Counted from the stretch's first letter, positions 1 through 10,025 are shown. The stretch is DNA of 64,000 bases from Rhizobium sp. J15 (GCF_002531825.1 NZ_NWSX01000031.1:1-64000), one strand, 5' to 3'. Notes: a model not told the origin generated them from the sequence alone. Program-made: numbers and translations.

Positions 1-62
1 GAAGTTACAAAGGTGCCGGCAGGCGGATGAGGGGGCCACCGGCAGAACAGCCGCGATCCACC

Positions 63-2582
63 TCACTGGCTCGTCGAGACATCTCCGAGCGCGTTCCATT
101 CCTTGATCGCGGTGGTGAAGGCCTGCATTCCTGAATCGCCCTTTTCCATAGTCAGCAGCGCGCGGCGGCCGTTGCGGTAGGTGATCGGAATATCGATCCA
201 GCTGCGGGTCGCCATGAGATCCAGATTGGCTTTGCGGGCGTCGGGATAGTCGTTGAGCGCGATCATGTGGAAATCGTCGGTGATCTTGGCCGGAACCGCG
301 ATCAGCGCATCGCCACGGTCCTGCTCCGTGCGTTTCATCGAGATGCGCTGAACGCTTTCGATGCTGCCGCCTTCGAAATTCGGCGGCACGGAGAAGACGA
401 TCTCGACGAGGTGGCTTGCCGGCAGCGACGGATCGGAATTGCGCTTGAAGGTGACGAGCGCCGAAAGATTGCGCTCGGGAACGGTGACGTTGCCCTGCAC
501 CGTCGCCTCCTGCCGGCCATCCTGGCCGGCCTCGTGCTGCACGCTCCAGACGACCGATCCTTCGATCGCCGTCGGCGAGCTCTGGCCGATGCGCTCCTCA
601 TAGAGGAACATCTTCTGCGACGAGCCGACGGGTGCGGTCTGCTGCGGTGATGCCGCCGGACCGTTCGGCGTCAATGTTTCGGCCGGTGCCGCATCGCCTT
701 GCGCGCTCGCCGGCGGCGTATCGGCCGCGGCGACATTCTGTTCGGCGACCGATTTTCCTTCCGCGGTCGGCGTTCCCGGCACGCTGGCCGGCCCGCTATC
801 GACCTCGGTGCCATCAGTCAGCAACCGCTGGGTAAACTTCGAGCTGGCCGCCGCACCGTCATTGTTCAGCGACGCCACCTGCTGGTTCGGCTGGGCCGAC
901 GCCGGGGAAGTATTCTCAGCACTCTGTGGGGCTGTCGGCTGGACGGCCGGCGCCGCTGCGCCCGGCTGTTGAGGCGTTGCAGACTCGGACGGAGCCATCG
1001 TCGCTTCGTTCCGGGTCGCCTGCGACGGCGCCGAGCTGACCAGCCCGTCGACCATCGCCACCAGTGCCTCTCTGTTCATCCAGCCGGCATAGGCGCCGCC
1101 GCCGATCAGAATGAGCGCGAAGATGAGGGTGATCACCGTGCCGATGCCGAAGCGGCGGCGTTTCGGCTCCATGCGGAAGCTCTTGCCCTGCAGCTTGGAG
1201 GCAACGAGCTGATCGATATCCATTCCCGGATTGCTGTCATCGTCGTCAGCGGCGACCGGGCCGCGGCGATCGTAGCCACGCAACGTCTTTGCTTCGCGCC
1301 ATTGCTCGTTCGGCGCGCCGGCGGCGGGCGCAGGCTTTCCGTCGTGCACTTCGGCGAAGATATCGACATCGTCGAAATGCGAGGAAACCGGCGTCTTCTT
1401 GTCGGTGCCGGCCTCGATCGGCGGCAGGTCGTCGAAGGCGGCCTTCTCCCAGGAAAAGGCTTCCTTGGCGGTGGGCATGACGGCGGCGGGCGCCACTTTT
1501 TCGAGGCTCGATATCACCTCTTCGAAAGCGCGCGCCGAAGTATCGGCGGTAACAGGCGCCGTTTCCGAATATTGCCGGAGTTCCTCTTCCGCCCATTCGG
1601 TCTCGGCATCCTTGGGCGCCGGGGCCGGCGTCTCGGCGGCAGGCTCGGCCCAAACGGGATCGAAATGTCCCGCGGCATCCGCCTGCAGCGGCTCCTCGCG
1701 GCTATGCTCGACAAATTCCTGCGGACGATCGAAATCGGCGACCGGCTCCACCAGCCGCTGAGCCGCATGGTCCAGGCCGCCAGCAACCGGCTGGAAAGAC
1801 TCGATGGGCTCGTAAGCCGCCTCGCCCTGAGGCTCGTCGGCGTCGGCAGCAGCCGGTTCGGCCGCGATCTCTTCGGCTTGCGCGGGATGCTGCTCGTCAC
1901 CCCGGTAATCGCCGGCTTCCTCGTAGGGGTGATGCTCGGCGACCGGCTCCCGAAGGCCGTCCTCGCCGGGCACGTCCTCGGCAGCGGCGTGATGCGCCTC
2001 GGCGGCATGCCATTCCTCGGGCGGCGCCTCCTCCTCATGCGAGGGGTGCCAGTATGTCTCGGCGGGAGCGGGCTCCTCTTCCTCCGGGGAAACATGGGTC
2101 TCGGCGGGGGCAGCTGCCTCTTCAGAAAGGGGCTCGTCGGCAGGGGCCTCTTCGTGATGCTCCTGCGGCGCGACGGCCTCTACGTGCTGGTGACCCGGTT
2201 CTTCGGCGGTCTCGGCAGGCTCGGCGGCCTGCGGTTCGGCATAGGCTTCGTAAACCGGTTCCCCGGCTGCCGTCTCCGCCACAGGCGCTGATTCGCCTTC
2301 GTCGTGAACCGCTTGTTCTTCCGAAACCTCCGGCTCGGCTTCGGCCGCCACCGCCTCATCGAGCGGCAGCGCCTCGGCGTGTTCGCCTTCCACTTCGCGG
2401 ATGGCGGCCTCGAGCTTTTCGAGCTGGCGTTGCAGCATGGCTTCCGGCGGGCGCGGCTTCATGTTCTCGAGCTGCCGCTGCACTGCGCCGCGAGCACGTT
2501 CGTAGACCTTCACCCGCATCTCGGGGGTATTTTCAGCCAGGCCGTCGACGGCCCGCCGAATAACTGCAATAAAATCCGCCAT
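63..2582 (-). CDS. Acidic single-pass membrane protein, unknown function
   Basis: Unrecognised 839-residue protein. Residues 1-65 are a charged helical segment. Residues 66-345 are low complexity, very rich in Glu, Ala, His and Pro. A basic stretch (KRRR near 474) precedes one hydrophobic span at about 479-500. A Pro/Ala/Gln/Ser-rich linker follows, then a more ordered C-terminal domain from about 660 to the end. The basic residues before the span suggest that the acidic half is cytoplasmic and the C-terminal domain periplasmic. It lies 60 bp downstream of purA on the same strand and may be cotranscribed. The reverse frame is also long and open, as expected for GC-rich codons, but its composition is not protein-like. 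Function is not known to me; the coding call is firm. Confidence 0.85.
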   Translation of the reverse strand: MADFIAVIRRAVDGLAENTPEMRVKVYERARGAVQRQLENMKPRPPEAMLQRQLEKLEAAIREVEGEHAEALPLDEAVAAEAEPEVSEEQAVHDEGESAPVAETAAGEPVYEAYAEPQAAEPAETAEEPGHQHVEAVAPQEHHEEAPADEPLSEEAAAPAETHVSPEEEEPAPAETYWHPSHEEEAPPEEWHAAEAHHAAAEDVPGEDGLREPVAEHHPYEEAGDYRGDEQHPAQAEEIAAEPAAADADEPQGEAAYEPIESFQPVAGGLDHAAQRLVEPVADFDRPQEFVEHSREEPLQADAAGHFDPVWAEPAAETPAPAPKDAETEWAEEELRQYSETAPVTADTSARAFEEVISSLEKVAPAAVMPTAKEAFSWEKAAFDDLPPIEAGTDKKTPVSSHFDDVDIFAEVHDGKPAPAAGAPNEQWREAKTLRGYDRRGPVAADDDDSNPGMDIDQLVASKLQGKSFRMEPKRRRFGIGTVITLIFALILIGGGAYAGWMNREALVAMVDGLVSSAPSQATRNEATMAPSESATPQQPGAAAPAVQPTAPQSAENTSPASAQPNQQVASLNNDGAAASSKFTQRLLTDGTEVDSGPASVPGTPTAEGKSVAEQNVAAADTPPASAQGDAAPAETLTPNGPAASPQQTAPVGSSQKMFLYEERIGQSSPTAIEGSVVWSVQHEAGQDGRQEATVQGNVTVPERNLSALVTFKRNSDPSLPASHLVEIVFSVPPNFEGGSIESVQRISMKRTEQDRGDALIAVPAKITDDFHMIALNDYPDARKANLDLMATRSWIDIPITYRNGRRALLTMEKGDSGMQAFTTAIKEWNALGDVSTSQ

Positions 2583-2642
2583 CAGTACTTTCTCAAGAAG
2601 TCCGGCACTCTCCCGAACTATCCCCTACAGTGACCCGTGAGC

Positions 2643-3941
2643 TTAATCCTCAAACGGATCGGTCACAAGTATGGTGTCATCCCGCTCCGGGCTGGTGGAA
2701 AGCAGCGCGACCGGCGCCCCGATCAGCTCTTCGACCTGGCGAACATACTTGATCGCCTGTGCCGGAAGATCCGCCCAGCTGCGCGCGCCCACGGTCGATT
2801 CCTTCCATCCCTCCAGCGTGACATAGACCGGTTCGACCCTAGCTTGCGCTCCCTGGCTTGCGGGAAGATGATCAATCTGTTCGCCGTCGAGCATATAGCC
2901 GACGCAGATCTTCAATTCTTCGAGGCCGTCGAGCACGTCGAGTTTGGTGAGCGCGATGCCGGTGATGCCGTTGGTGGCGATCGACTGGCGTACGAGGGCC
3001 GCATCGAACCAGCCGCAGCGGCGCTTGCGCCCCGTCACGGTACCGAACTCATGCCCCTTTTCGCCGAGGAACTGGCCGATTTCGTCGGTCAGCTCGGTCG
3101 GGAACGGGCCTTCGCCGACGCGGGTCGTATAGGCCTTGGTGATGCCGAGGATATAGCCGAGAGAGCCGGGACCCATGCCGGAACCGGCAGCGGCCTGACC
3201 GGCCACCGTGTTCGAGGAGGTCACGAAAGGATAGGTGCCGTGGTCGATGTCGAGGAGACTGCCCTGCGCGCCTTCGAAGAGAATGCGGGCGCCCTTGCGG
3301 CGCTCCTTGTCGAGGAAGAGCCAGACGGTATCGCGGAACGGCAGCACCCGATCGGCGATCGAGGTCAGTTCCTCCATGATCGCCTGGTGGCTGACCTCTG
3401 CGACGCCGAGGCCGCGGCGAAGCGCATTGTGGTGCGTGAGAATACGGTCGACCTTGCCGGAAAGGCTGTCGAGATCGGCGAGATCCATGACCCGGATGGC
3501 GCGGCGGCCGACCTTGTCTTCATAGGCCGGGCCGATGCCGCGGCGCGTCGTGCCGATCTTGGTGCCGCTGTTCGATGCAGCGTCTTCGCGCATCGCGTCG
3601 AGTTCGCGGTGCAGCGACAGGATGAGCGTCGCATTGTCGGCGATCCGCAGATTGTCAGGCGTCACCTTCACACCCTGGGCCTCCAGCCGGCCGATCTCGG
3701 CGATCAGCGCGTGCGGGTCGACGACGACGCCGTTGCCGATCACCGCCATCTTGCCCGGACGCACGACGCCGGACGGCAGCAGCGAGAGCTTGTAGCTCGT
3801 GCCGTCGATGACGAGCGTATGGCCGGCATTGTGTCCGCCCTGATAGCGCACGACGATATCCGCGCGTTCAGAAAGCCAGTCGACAATCTTGCCCTTGCCT
3901 TCGTCACCCCATTGCGAACCGACCACGACTACGTTCGTCAT
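2643..3941 (-). CDS. purA: Adenylosuccinate synthetase
   Basis: Joins IMP and aspartate using GTP to make adenylosuccinate, the first committed step from IMP to AMP, in the cytoplasm. The 432-residue length is normal for the bacterial enzyme. The N-terminus carries the signature QWGDEGKGK at residues 10-18, with catalytic Asp13, and the GHNAGHT segment holding catalytic His41. The IMP/aspartate-loop motifs (GTTRRGIGPAYEDK and, further on, VTGRKRRCGWFD) are present. The start ATG is preceded by AGGAAGAG. It is transcribed away from the EamA exporter across a 193-bp spacer, and the acidic membrane protein lies downstream. Confidence 0.97.
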   Translation of the reverse strand: MTNVVVVGSQWGDEGKGKIVDWLSERADIVVRYQGGHNAGHTLVIDGTSYKLSLLPSGVVRPGKMAVIGNGVVVDPHALIAEIGRLEAQGVKVTPDNLRIADNATLILSLHRELDAMREDAASNSGTKIGTTRRGIGPAYEDKVGRRAIRVMDLADLDSLSGKVDRILTHHNALRRGLGVAEVSHQAIMEELTSIADRVLPFRDTVWLFLDKERRKGARILFEGAQGSLLDIDHGTYPFVTSSNTVAGQAAAGSGMGPGSLGYILGITKAYTTRVGEGPFPTELTDEIGQFLGEKGHEFGTVTGRKRRCGWFDAALVRQSIATNGITGIALTKLDVLDGLEELKICVGYMLDGEQIDHLPASQGAQARVEPVYVTLEGWKESTVGARSWADLPAQAIKYVRQVEELIGAPVALLSTSPERDDTILVTDPFED

Positions 3942-4134
3942 CTAACTCTTCCTGTTACCGGCGCTGAACCGCGCACCTGCTCAAACCCGCGCATCTATAA
4001 AGCTTTGTTTTTGGGAAAGCGACCCTGTTGTCACAGCCGATTGGGCTTTTTACGTGACAAATCAGCCGCCGGCAGGCTATTTCCCCTGCGAAAACGTCGC
4101 TTGTCGCTCACCAAAACACGAGGAAGAAACGCTC

Positions 4135-5052
4135 TTGCAAGCCACGGCCTATATCTGCCTCGTCATTGCCACCCTCTGCTGGGGCGGCAACTCGGTCGCC
4201 GGCAAGCTTGCGGTCGGCCATGTCAGCCCGATGATGCTGACCTTCCTGCGCTGGTTCCTGGCCGTCGCGCTGATCGCTCTGATTTCGGTGCCGCAGCTCA
4301 AGAAGGACTGGCCCGTCGCCAGGAAAAACCTGCCGCTGCTGCTGTGCTACGGCGCCATCGGCTACACGCTCTTCAACGCCATGCTTTACTCGGCGGTGCA
4401 ATATACGACGGCGATCAATGTCGCCATCGAGCAGGCCGGCATCCCCATGCTGATCTTCCTGCTCAATTTCGTTTTCTTCCGCACCGGCATTTCGCTGGCG
4501 CAATGCCTCGGCTTCGGACTGACGCTGGTGGGCGTGGCGCTGACGGCCGCCCATGGCGACCTCGCCACGCTGCTGCAGCTGCAGCTCAACCGCGGCGACG
4601 GGCTGATGCTGATCGCCATCGTCGCCTATTCGCTCTATACGATCTTCCTGCGCTGGAAACCGCCGGTCGACTGGCGAACGCTGATGGCCTTCCCAGCCAT
4701 CGCCGCCATGTTGACCTCGCTGCCGCTGCTCCTTTGGGAAGCAGGCCGCGGTGCGGCGCAATGGCCTGATCAGGCCGGCTGGGGCATCACGCTCTACACG
4801 GCGATCTTCCCCTCGCTGCTGGCGCAGATCCTTTATATCAAGGGCGTCGAAGCGATCGGCGCCAACCGCGCCGGGCTCTTCATCAATCTCGTGCCGGTAT
4901 TCGGAACCCTGCTCTCCGTCGCCCTGATCGGCGAAAAGCTTCAGTCTTTCCATATGATCGCACTGGTGCTGACCTTGGGCGGCATCGCTATCGCCGAAAA
5001 GGGCCGGCCGAAAGCCTCGGCTCCGACAGTGCCTGCTTCGCCGGTGGACTAG
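4135..5052 (+). CDS. EamA/DMT-family transporter (probable metabolite exporter)
   Basis: Drug/metabolite-transporter family protein with about ten hydrophobic spans arranged as two EamA repeats; the substrate cannot be read from sequence. I place the start at the TTG at 4135, giving 305 residues. It has AGGAAGAA 6-7 bases upstream and begins directly with the first membrane helix (LQATAYICLV). An in-frame ATG at 4054 would add 27 polar residues and lacks a good ribosome site. The C-terminus ends in a short polar tail. A 44-bp palindromic repeat begins two bases after the stop and may act as a terminator or 3'-end stabiliser. Confidence 0.85.
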   Translation: MQATAYICLVIATLCWGGNSVAGKLAVGHVSPMMLTFLRWFLAVALIALISVPQLKKDWPVARKNLPLLLCYGAIGYTLFNAMLYSAVQYTTAINVAIEQAGIPMLIFLLNFVFFRTGISLAQCLGFGLTLVGVALTAAHGDLATLLQLQLNRGDGLMLIAIVAYSLYTIFLRWKPPVDWRTLMAFPAIAAMLTSLPLLLWEAGRGAAQWPDQAGWGITLYTAIFPSLLAQILYIKGVEAIGANRAGLFINLVPVFGTLLSVALIGEKLQSFHMIALVLTLGGIAIAEKGRPKASAPTVPASPVD

Positions 5053-5053
5053 A

Positions 5054-5097
5054 GCAATTCCAAGAAAAGTGTGAAGCGGTTTTCTGTCTGGAATTGC
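5054..5097. repeat. Rhizobial intergenic palindrome, copy 1
   Basis: A 44-bp imperfect palindrome with perfect outer arms GCAATTCC and GGAATTGC and inner arms AGAAAA/TTTTCT around a centre containing AAAAGTGTG. It starts two bases after the EamA stop codon. Near-identical copy at 20692-20735; the centre recurs inverted at 25953-26002. It resembles the RIME class of mosaic elements reported from rhizobia (family assignment is inference). Confidence 0.75.
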
Positions 5098-5145
5098 GTC
5101 AAAACAAAGAGTTAGGCCGACTGCGCTTGTGAAAGCGTAGCCGGT

Positions 5146-5997
5146 CTAACCAAGCTCCAGTGTGGTCACGCCGAAGACGTGTTTCAGCGGGATGGCTGGT
5201 GCCGGCCCGCGATACATGCGCATCGTCTCGAACACCGGTCGAAGGCCAATGCTTTCGGCAAGTGCCACCGCCTCGCGGTTCTCGACGGGAATGTCGATGA
5301 AGATCGAAGCCCCCTTCGCCTCGGGGATCAGTTCGGCAAGCAGCGCCGCGGCGCTGTCGGCATCATTGGCAAAGAGCGGCCCGATCTTGTAGCCTTCGTA
5401 ACAGCGGCGGATCGTGCCGTAGCCGCGAATCTTGTGGCTCTTGCGCACCACGGCCGTCCGGCGGCCCTTGCGGCCGGTGCACCAGGCGGCGAGGAAGGCA
5501 TCCCGCGGCTGCGGAAAGATCGCCGAATCGTAGCGCTGCAGGCCTTCGAGGCGTGAATCCAGCACCGGCTGCGCAACGAGCGTCGAGACAGGCAGGCAAG
5601 AGGCGACACCGCCGTAGCGGATGGTGGAATAGGCGGGCTCGAAGCCTACCTTGCGGTAATTTTCCTGCTGTGCGGCAACGCCGTCGAGACCGATCGTCCG
5701 GCCTTCCGCCGTGGCGATGCCCGCCTCCCAGATCGCCTTGCCGTAACCTTTGCCGCGGAAATCCGGATGGACGATGTAGAGGCCGATAAAGGCGAAACTG
5801 TCGCCATATTTGACGACCGAGATCGAGCCGACCGGAACCTCACCGATGGCGCCGACGAAGAAGCCCGAAGGATCGGCTTCGAGAAATGCCAGCGAATCGT
5901 CGAGGCCCGGGTTCCATCCCTCCTGGCGCGCCCATTCGAGCACGAGCTCCAGTTCGCCGGGCCGCATCGAACGAACGGCAAAATCCCCCGAATTCAT
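5146..5997 (-). CDS. GNAT-family N-acetyltransferase
   Basis: Acyl-CoA dependent N-acetyltransferase of unknown acceptor, 283 residues. The N-terminal half is a GNAT fold with the acetyl-CoA pyrophosphate loop in HPDFRGKGYGKAIW (R-G-x-G-x-G/A type). The C-terminal half (about 150-280) looks like a second GNAT-like domain, as in YitH-type two-domain acetyltransferases. The ATG at 5997 has GGGAAGG about six bases upstream; an ATG 18 codons earlier lacks one and the extension is not conserved-looking. It stands alone, with a 297-bp spacer upstream holding its promoter. Confidence 0.85.
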   Translation of the reverse strand: MNSGDFAVRSMRPGELELVLEWARQEGWNPGLDDSLAFLEADPSGFFVGAIGEVPVGSISVVKYGDSFAFIGLYIVHPDFRGKGYGKAIWEAGIATAEGRTIGLDGVAAQQENYRKVGFEPAYSTIRYGGVASCLPVSTLVAQPVLDSRLEGLQRYDSAIFPQPRDAFLAAWCTGRKGRRTAVVRKSHKIRGYGTIRRCYEGYKIGPLFANDADSAAALLAELIPEAKGASIFIDIPVENREAVALAESIGLRPVFETMRMYRGPAPAIPLKHVFGVTTLELG

Positions 5998-6294
5998 GCG
6001 ACCTTCCCAGATTGAATGTCCCGCAAGTCCATCCCGGCAACGGCAAAGCAATTGTCAGGTCCAGGCTCCCCGATTGCACCTGCAAATGATGGAGAATCCC
6101 GCGCTCATGGTCTTGGCGACGCGTATAATCATTTTCGATGCAATGCAAAAAGCTTCGTTTCCGCATTATCATGAAACGGGGCCGTTGCAAGCTCAAGAAA
6201 ATTACTTAGGGCCCGTTTCTCTTCCCGCCGATGGGAGCAAAACGCCGCAGCGAAGATATAACGTCCGCCGGCTCTTAACGGCGAGGAAAGCATC

Positions 6295-8085
6295 TCAGCC
6301 GCCCATCGCCGTCTTTTGCTTTTCGGTCCCGCTCATCATCGATGAAAAAAGCCGGTCCATCTCGGCCGCCGGCGCGGGATAACCGAATGCATAACCCTGG
6401 AAACCGTCGCAACCGAGCTCAGCCAGCACGACGGCATGCTCCTCGGTCTCGATGCCCTCGGCGATCACCTCGACATCGAGCGCCTTGGCGATCTCCACGA
6501 TCGACCCCACCACGCGCCGCTGCTCGGCGGAACTGACGACTTCCTTGACGAGCTGCCGGTCGATCTTCAGCCGTTTCGGCCGCAGCTTGACGAGACCGAT
6601 GAGCGAGGCGTGACCCGATCCGAAATCGTCGATCTCGATGTCGATGCCCATCTTCTTGATATCGTCGATATGCTCGAGCAGCTTCTCGTCGCTGTCGTCG
6701 AGGAAAATGGTCTCGATCAGTTCGAAGGCGATGACGCCGGGCGGAATGTCGAGTTTCCTCAGCTTGCCGAGCAGCGCCGGATCGGCAAGGCGAGATGCCG
6801 AAATATTGACGGCGATGCGCGGCACCGCGACGCCGCGCAACAGCCAGAACAGCCGGTCTTCCAGAACGCTTTTCAGGATCGCCGCATCGATTTCCGCCGA
6901 AAGCCCGTGCTCGTCGGCGATTTTCAGGAATACCCCCGGCGCAAGCACGCCTTTCTCGGGATGTTTCCAGCGGGCCAGCGCCTCGAAACCGATCACCTCC
7001 CGCGTCCGGGCATCGACCTGCACCTGATAATAGGGAACGATCTCGCCGCGCTCCAGTCCGAGCTTCAGCTCTTCGGCGAGGCGGCGCTTGGCGCGCATGT
7101 CCTCCTGCAGCTGCCGTGTGAAGAATTCGACGCGGTTGCGCCCGAGCTTCTTGGCCTGGTAGAGCGCCAGATCAGATTCGGCGAGCAAGTTGCGCGCCCG
7201 CCGGTCGCCGCTCCAGGAAACGCCGATCGAAGCACCGGACTGCAGCATCTGTTCGCCGAAGCGGATCTTCTTCCGCAGCCGCCGCTGGAGATCCTCGGTG
7301 ATCAGCTTCAATTCGGCGAGATCGGTGAAATTGACCAGCACGATGACGAATTCGTCGCCGCCGACGCGGGCCACCATGCCATTGGCGGGAATGGCCGCGG
7401 TGATGCGAAGCGCTGCGGCTCTCAGCACAGCATCGCCCGCCGCATGGCCATGGCTGTCATTGATCTGCTTGAACTGGTCGAGGTCGAGATGCAGCACGCC
7501 GAGCGTCGCGATGCTTCGGTCGGCCGGCAGCTCCGCGAGCCGCTTGTCGAGCAGGCGCCGGTTCGGCAGGCCCGTGAGATAATCGTGATCGGCGACATGC
7601 TCGATGCGCGCATTGCTTTCCTCGAGCGCCAGCGCCCTCGCCTCGGCGACGATCTTCTGCCGCGCGAGTTCCGCATTGAGCTGCACGTCGGCGCTCACAT
7701 CCCACTCGGCGCCGATAAAGGAGGGCATCCCTTCCGCATCGACATAGAAATGCGCGCGCGACCTGAGATGGCGGATTTCGCCGCCCGGCAGCACGATCCG
7801 GAACTGGGAGTTATAAGCGCCTCGCGCCGCGATCGCCTGGTCGAAGTCGCGTTCGGCCCGCTCGCGGTCATCGGGATGGATCGCATTCGACCAGAACCAC
7901 GCCGGCACATGCCGGCATGTCTCGCCGGTTTCATAGAGCCGGTGCATCTGCGCGTCCCATAAGATCCCGTCCTTCGCGATGCTGTGCTCCCAGACACCGA
8001 TCTGGGATGCATCGAGGGCGAGTTCGAGACGGCGCAGAAGATCCTGAAACTCTTGTTCGGATCGTGTGGCTTTGTTTTCTGGCAA
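6295..8085 (-). CDS. PAS-GGDEF-EAL cyclic-di-GMP signalling protein
   Basis: Makes and/or breaks cyclic di-GMP. In the 596-residue product, residues 15-135 form a PAS domain, about 140-165 a short helical linker, about 165-320 a GGDEF domain and about 335-585 an EAL domain. The GGDEF signature is intact (residues 242-246). No RxxD inhibitory site is seen five residues before it. The EAL triad (about 367-369) and downstream DDFGSG, LRPKRLKID and AEGIET motifs are intact, so phosphodiesterase activity is expected. No signal peptide or membrane span, so cytosolic. The likely start is TTG at 8085; there is no strong ribosome site and the start could be revised. It has no operon partner. Confidence 0.92.
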   Translation of the reverse strand: MPENKATRSEQEFQDLLRRLELALDASQIGVWEHSIAKDGILWDAQMHRLYETGETCRHVPAWFWSNAIHPDDRERAERDFDQAIAARGAYNSQFRIVLPGGEIRHLRSRAHFYVDAEGMPSFIGAEWDVSADVQLNAELARQKIVAEARALALEESNARIEHVADHDYLTGLPNRRLLDKRLAELPADRSIATLGVLHLDLDQFKQINDSHGHAAGDAVLRAAALRITAAIPANGMVARVGGDEFVIVLVNFTDLAELKLITEDLQRRLRKKIRFGEQMLQSGASIGVSWSGDRRARNLLAESDLALYQAKKLGRNRVEFFTRQLQEDMRAKRRLAEELKLGLERGEIVPYYQVQVDARTREVIGFEALARWKHPEKGVLAPGVFLKIADEHGLSAEIDAAILKSVLEDRLFWLLRGVAVPRIAVNISASRLADPALLGKLRKLDIPPGVIAFELIETIFLDDSDEKLLEHIDDIKKMGIDIEIDDFGSGHASLIGLVKLRPKRLKIDRQLVKEVVSSAEQRRVVGSIVEIAKALDVEVIAEGIETEEHAVVLAELGCDGFQGYAFGYPAPAAEMDRLFSSMMSGTEKQKTAMGG

Positions 8086-8240
8086 CGCGGTCTCAGCCTT
8101 GGAAGCTTCCTTAATGGCAATATGGTCTCAGCCCGGCATTAAGGAAGCCTTGTCCGGAGGCGCGAACTAGTCACTAGGTGAACCGTTCGTTACGGCTTCC
8201 CTTTTTGGATCAAAGGGATTGCAGGCCGCGTCCACGCAAA

Positions 8241-10025
8241 TCAATGATTGTGCCGCGGCGGGTTTTTGGCAATCTGTCGGAACTCCGCCGCCCCCTCCAG
8301 AACGGCGCCGTCAGACAGCTGCGTCACCGAGCGTCGGTAGATCCGCTGCCAGGGCGTGGCGTCCGCCGGCACCGGCGGAATGCCATCGCCCTTGCGCCGT
8401 TCGATCTCGGCTTCATCGACCAGCATGTCGCAGTGTCCCTGGTTGAAATCGATGCGGATGACATCGCCGGTGCGGAGCCAGGCGAGGCCGCCGCCAGCGG
8501 CACTTTCCGGCGAAGCGTTGAGGATGGAAGGGCTGTCGGCCGTGCCCGACTGGCGGCCGTCGCCGATCGTCGGCAGGCTGCGGATGCCACGCTTGAGCAG
8601 ATGATCCGGCGGCTGCATGTTGACGACCTCGGCCGACCCCGGCCAGCCGAGCGGCCCCGCGCCGCGAATGACGAGGATGGTATTCTCGTCGATGCCGAGA
8701 TCGGGATCGTTGATGCGCTTATGATAATCTTCAGACCCATCGAAGACGACCGCCCTGCCCTCGAAGACGCCTTCCCGCCCGGGCTCCCGGAGATAGCGCT
8801 GGCGGAAATCCTCCGAGACGACACTCATCTTCATGATGGCGAAATCGAAGAGGTTGCCCTTGAGGACGAGGAAGCCCGCCCGCTCCTTCAGCGGCTCGTC
8901 GAACGGCCGAATGACTTGGCGGTCGCTCGCCTCGCGCCCTTCGAGGTTGTCGGCCATCGTCCTGCCGGTCACGGTGCGACAGCTGCCGTCGAGCTTTCCG
9001 GCCTGCAGCAGCTCCCACATGATCGCCGGGGTGCCGCCGGCGCGATGATAGCGCTCGCCGAGATAGACGCCGGCCGGCTGGACATTGGCCAGCAGCGGGA
9101 TATCGAAGCCGTGCACCTGCCAGTCGTCGGGATGAAGCTCGACACCGGCATGTTTGGCCATGGCGGCCAGATGCGGCTGCGCATTGGTCGAGCCGCCGAT
9201 CGCCGAATTGGTGCGGATCGCGTTGAGAAAAGCCTCGCGCGTCAGGATGTCGGACGGCTTCAGGTCTTCGAACACGATCTCGACGGCGCGCCGCCCGGTG
9301 CGGTAGGCCATCTGGCCGCGCTCGCGATAGGCGGCCGGAATGGCGCCGCAGCCGGTCAGCGAGAGGCCGAGCGCTTCGGCGAGCGCATTCATCGTCGACG
9401 CGGTCCCCATAGTATTGCAATGGCCGACTGACGGAGCCGAATCGAGCGCTGCCTGCAGGAACTCTTCCCGATCGATCTCGCCTGCCGCATATTTCCGCCG
9501 CATCCGCCAGATCACCGTGCCGGAGCCGACGAGCTCCCCCTCATGCCAGCCGTCGAGCATCGGCCCGCCCGAGAGCACGATCGCCGGAATATCGACCGTC
9601 GAGGCCGCCATGATCGCCGAAGGCGTGGTCTTGTCGCAGCCGGTCGTCAGCACCACGCCATCGAGCGGATAGCCGTAGAGGATTTCGACGAGGCCGAGAT
9701 AGGCGAGGTTGCGGTCGAGCGCGGCCGTCGGGCGCTTACAGTTCTCGAAGATCGGGTGCGTGGGAAATTCGATCGGAATGCCGCCGGCATCGCGAATGCC
9801 GTCGCGCACGCGCTTGGCGAGCTCGACATGCACCCTGTTGCAGGGCGTGAGGTCGCTGCCGCTCTGGGCGATCCCGATGATCGGCTTGCCGGAACGCAGC
9901 TCTTCCGGCGTGATGCCGTAATTCATGAAACGCTCGAGATAGAGCGCCGCCATGTCGATATGATCGGGATTGTCGAACCAGTCCTGTGAACGCAGGCGGC
10001 GCTTCATCGATCGGCTGTCCGTCAC
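8241..10025 (-). CDS. xylD: IlvD/EDD-family sugar-acid dehydratase, D-xylonate dehydratase-like
   Basis: Predicted to dehydrate an aldonate, most likely D-xylonate to 2-keto-3-deoxyxylonate, using an Fe-S cluster and Mg2+. The 594 residues resemble Caulobacter xylonate dehydratase through the N-terminal SQDWFDNPDHIDMAALYL-type segment and the C-terminal PRHNH. Cluster cysteines are Cys62 (TPCN), Cys130 (TGCDK, with Lys132 the likely carbamylated Mg2+ ligand) and Cys203 (GHCNTMG). The active-site serine lies in GTADSPS. The start is GTG at 10025 overlapping the upstream stop by four bases (GTGA), with GGAGAAG correctly spaced. Translational coupling to the upstream dehydrogenase is likely. L-arabonate or another pentonate are alternative substrates. 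Confidence 0.88.
   Translation of the reverse strand: MTDSRSMKRRLRSQDWFDNPDHIDMAALYLERFMNYGITPEELRSGKPIIGIAQSGSDLTPCNRVHVELAKRVRDGIRDAGGIPIEFPTHPIFENCKRPTAALDRNLAYLGLVEILYGYPLDGVVLTTGCDKTTPSAIMAASTVDIPAIVLSGGPMLDGWHEGELVGSGTVIWRMRRKYAAGEIDREEFLQAALDSAPSVGHCNTMGTASTMNALAEALGLSLTGCGAIPAAYRERGQMAYRTGRRAVEIVFEDLKPSDILTREAFLNAIRTNSAIGGSTNAQPHLAAMAKHAGVELHPDDWQVHGFDIPLLANVQPAGVYLGERYHRAGGTPAIMWELLQAGKLDGSCRTVTGRTMADNLEGREASDRQVIRPFDEPLKERAGFLVLKGNLFDFAIMKMSVVSEDFRQRYLREPGREGVFEGRAVVFDGSEDYHKRINDPDLGIDENTILVIRGAGPLGWPGSAEVVNMQPPDHLLKRGIRSLPTIGDGRQSGTADSPSILNASPESAAGGGLAWLRTGDVIRIDFNQGHCDMLVDEAEIERRKGDGIPPVPADATPWQRIYRRSVTQLSDGAVLEGAAEFRQIAKNPPRHNH

Noticed and set aside
699..2291. 530-residue open frame opposite the acidic membrane protein
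   Set aside because: Arg/Gly/Leu-rich translation without domains; a shadow caused by GC-rich codon use in the reverse gene.
2637..4769. 710-residue frame running through purA and the EamA gene
   Set aside because: Crosses two clearly identified genes and has no recognisable protein sequence.
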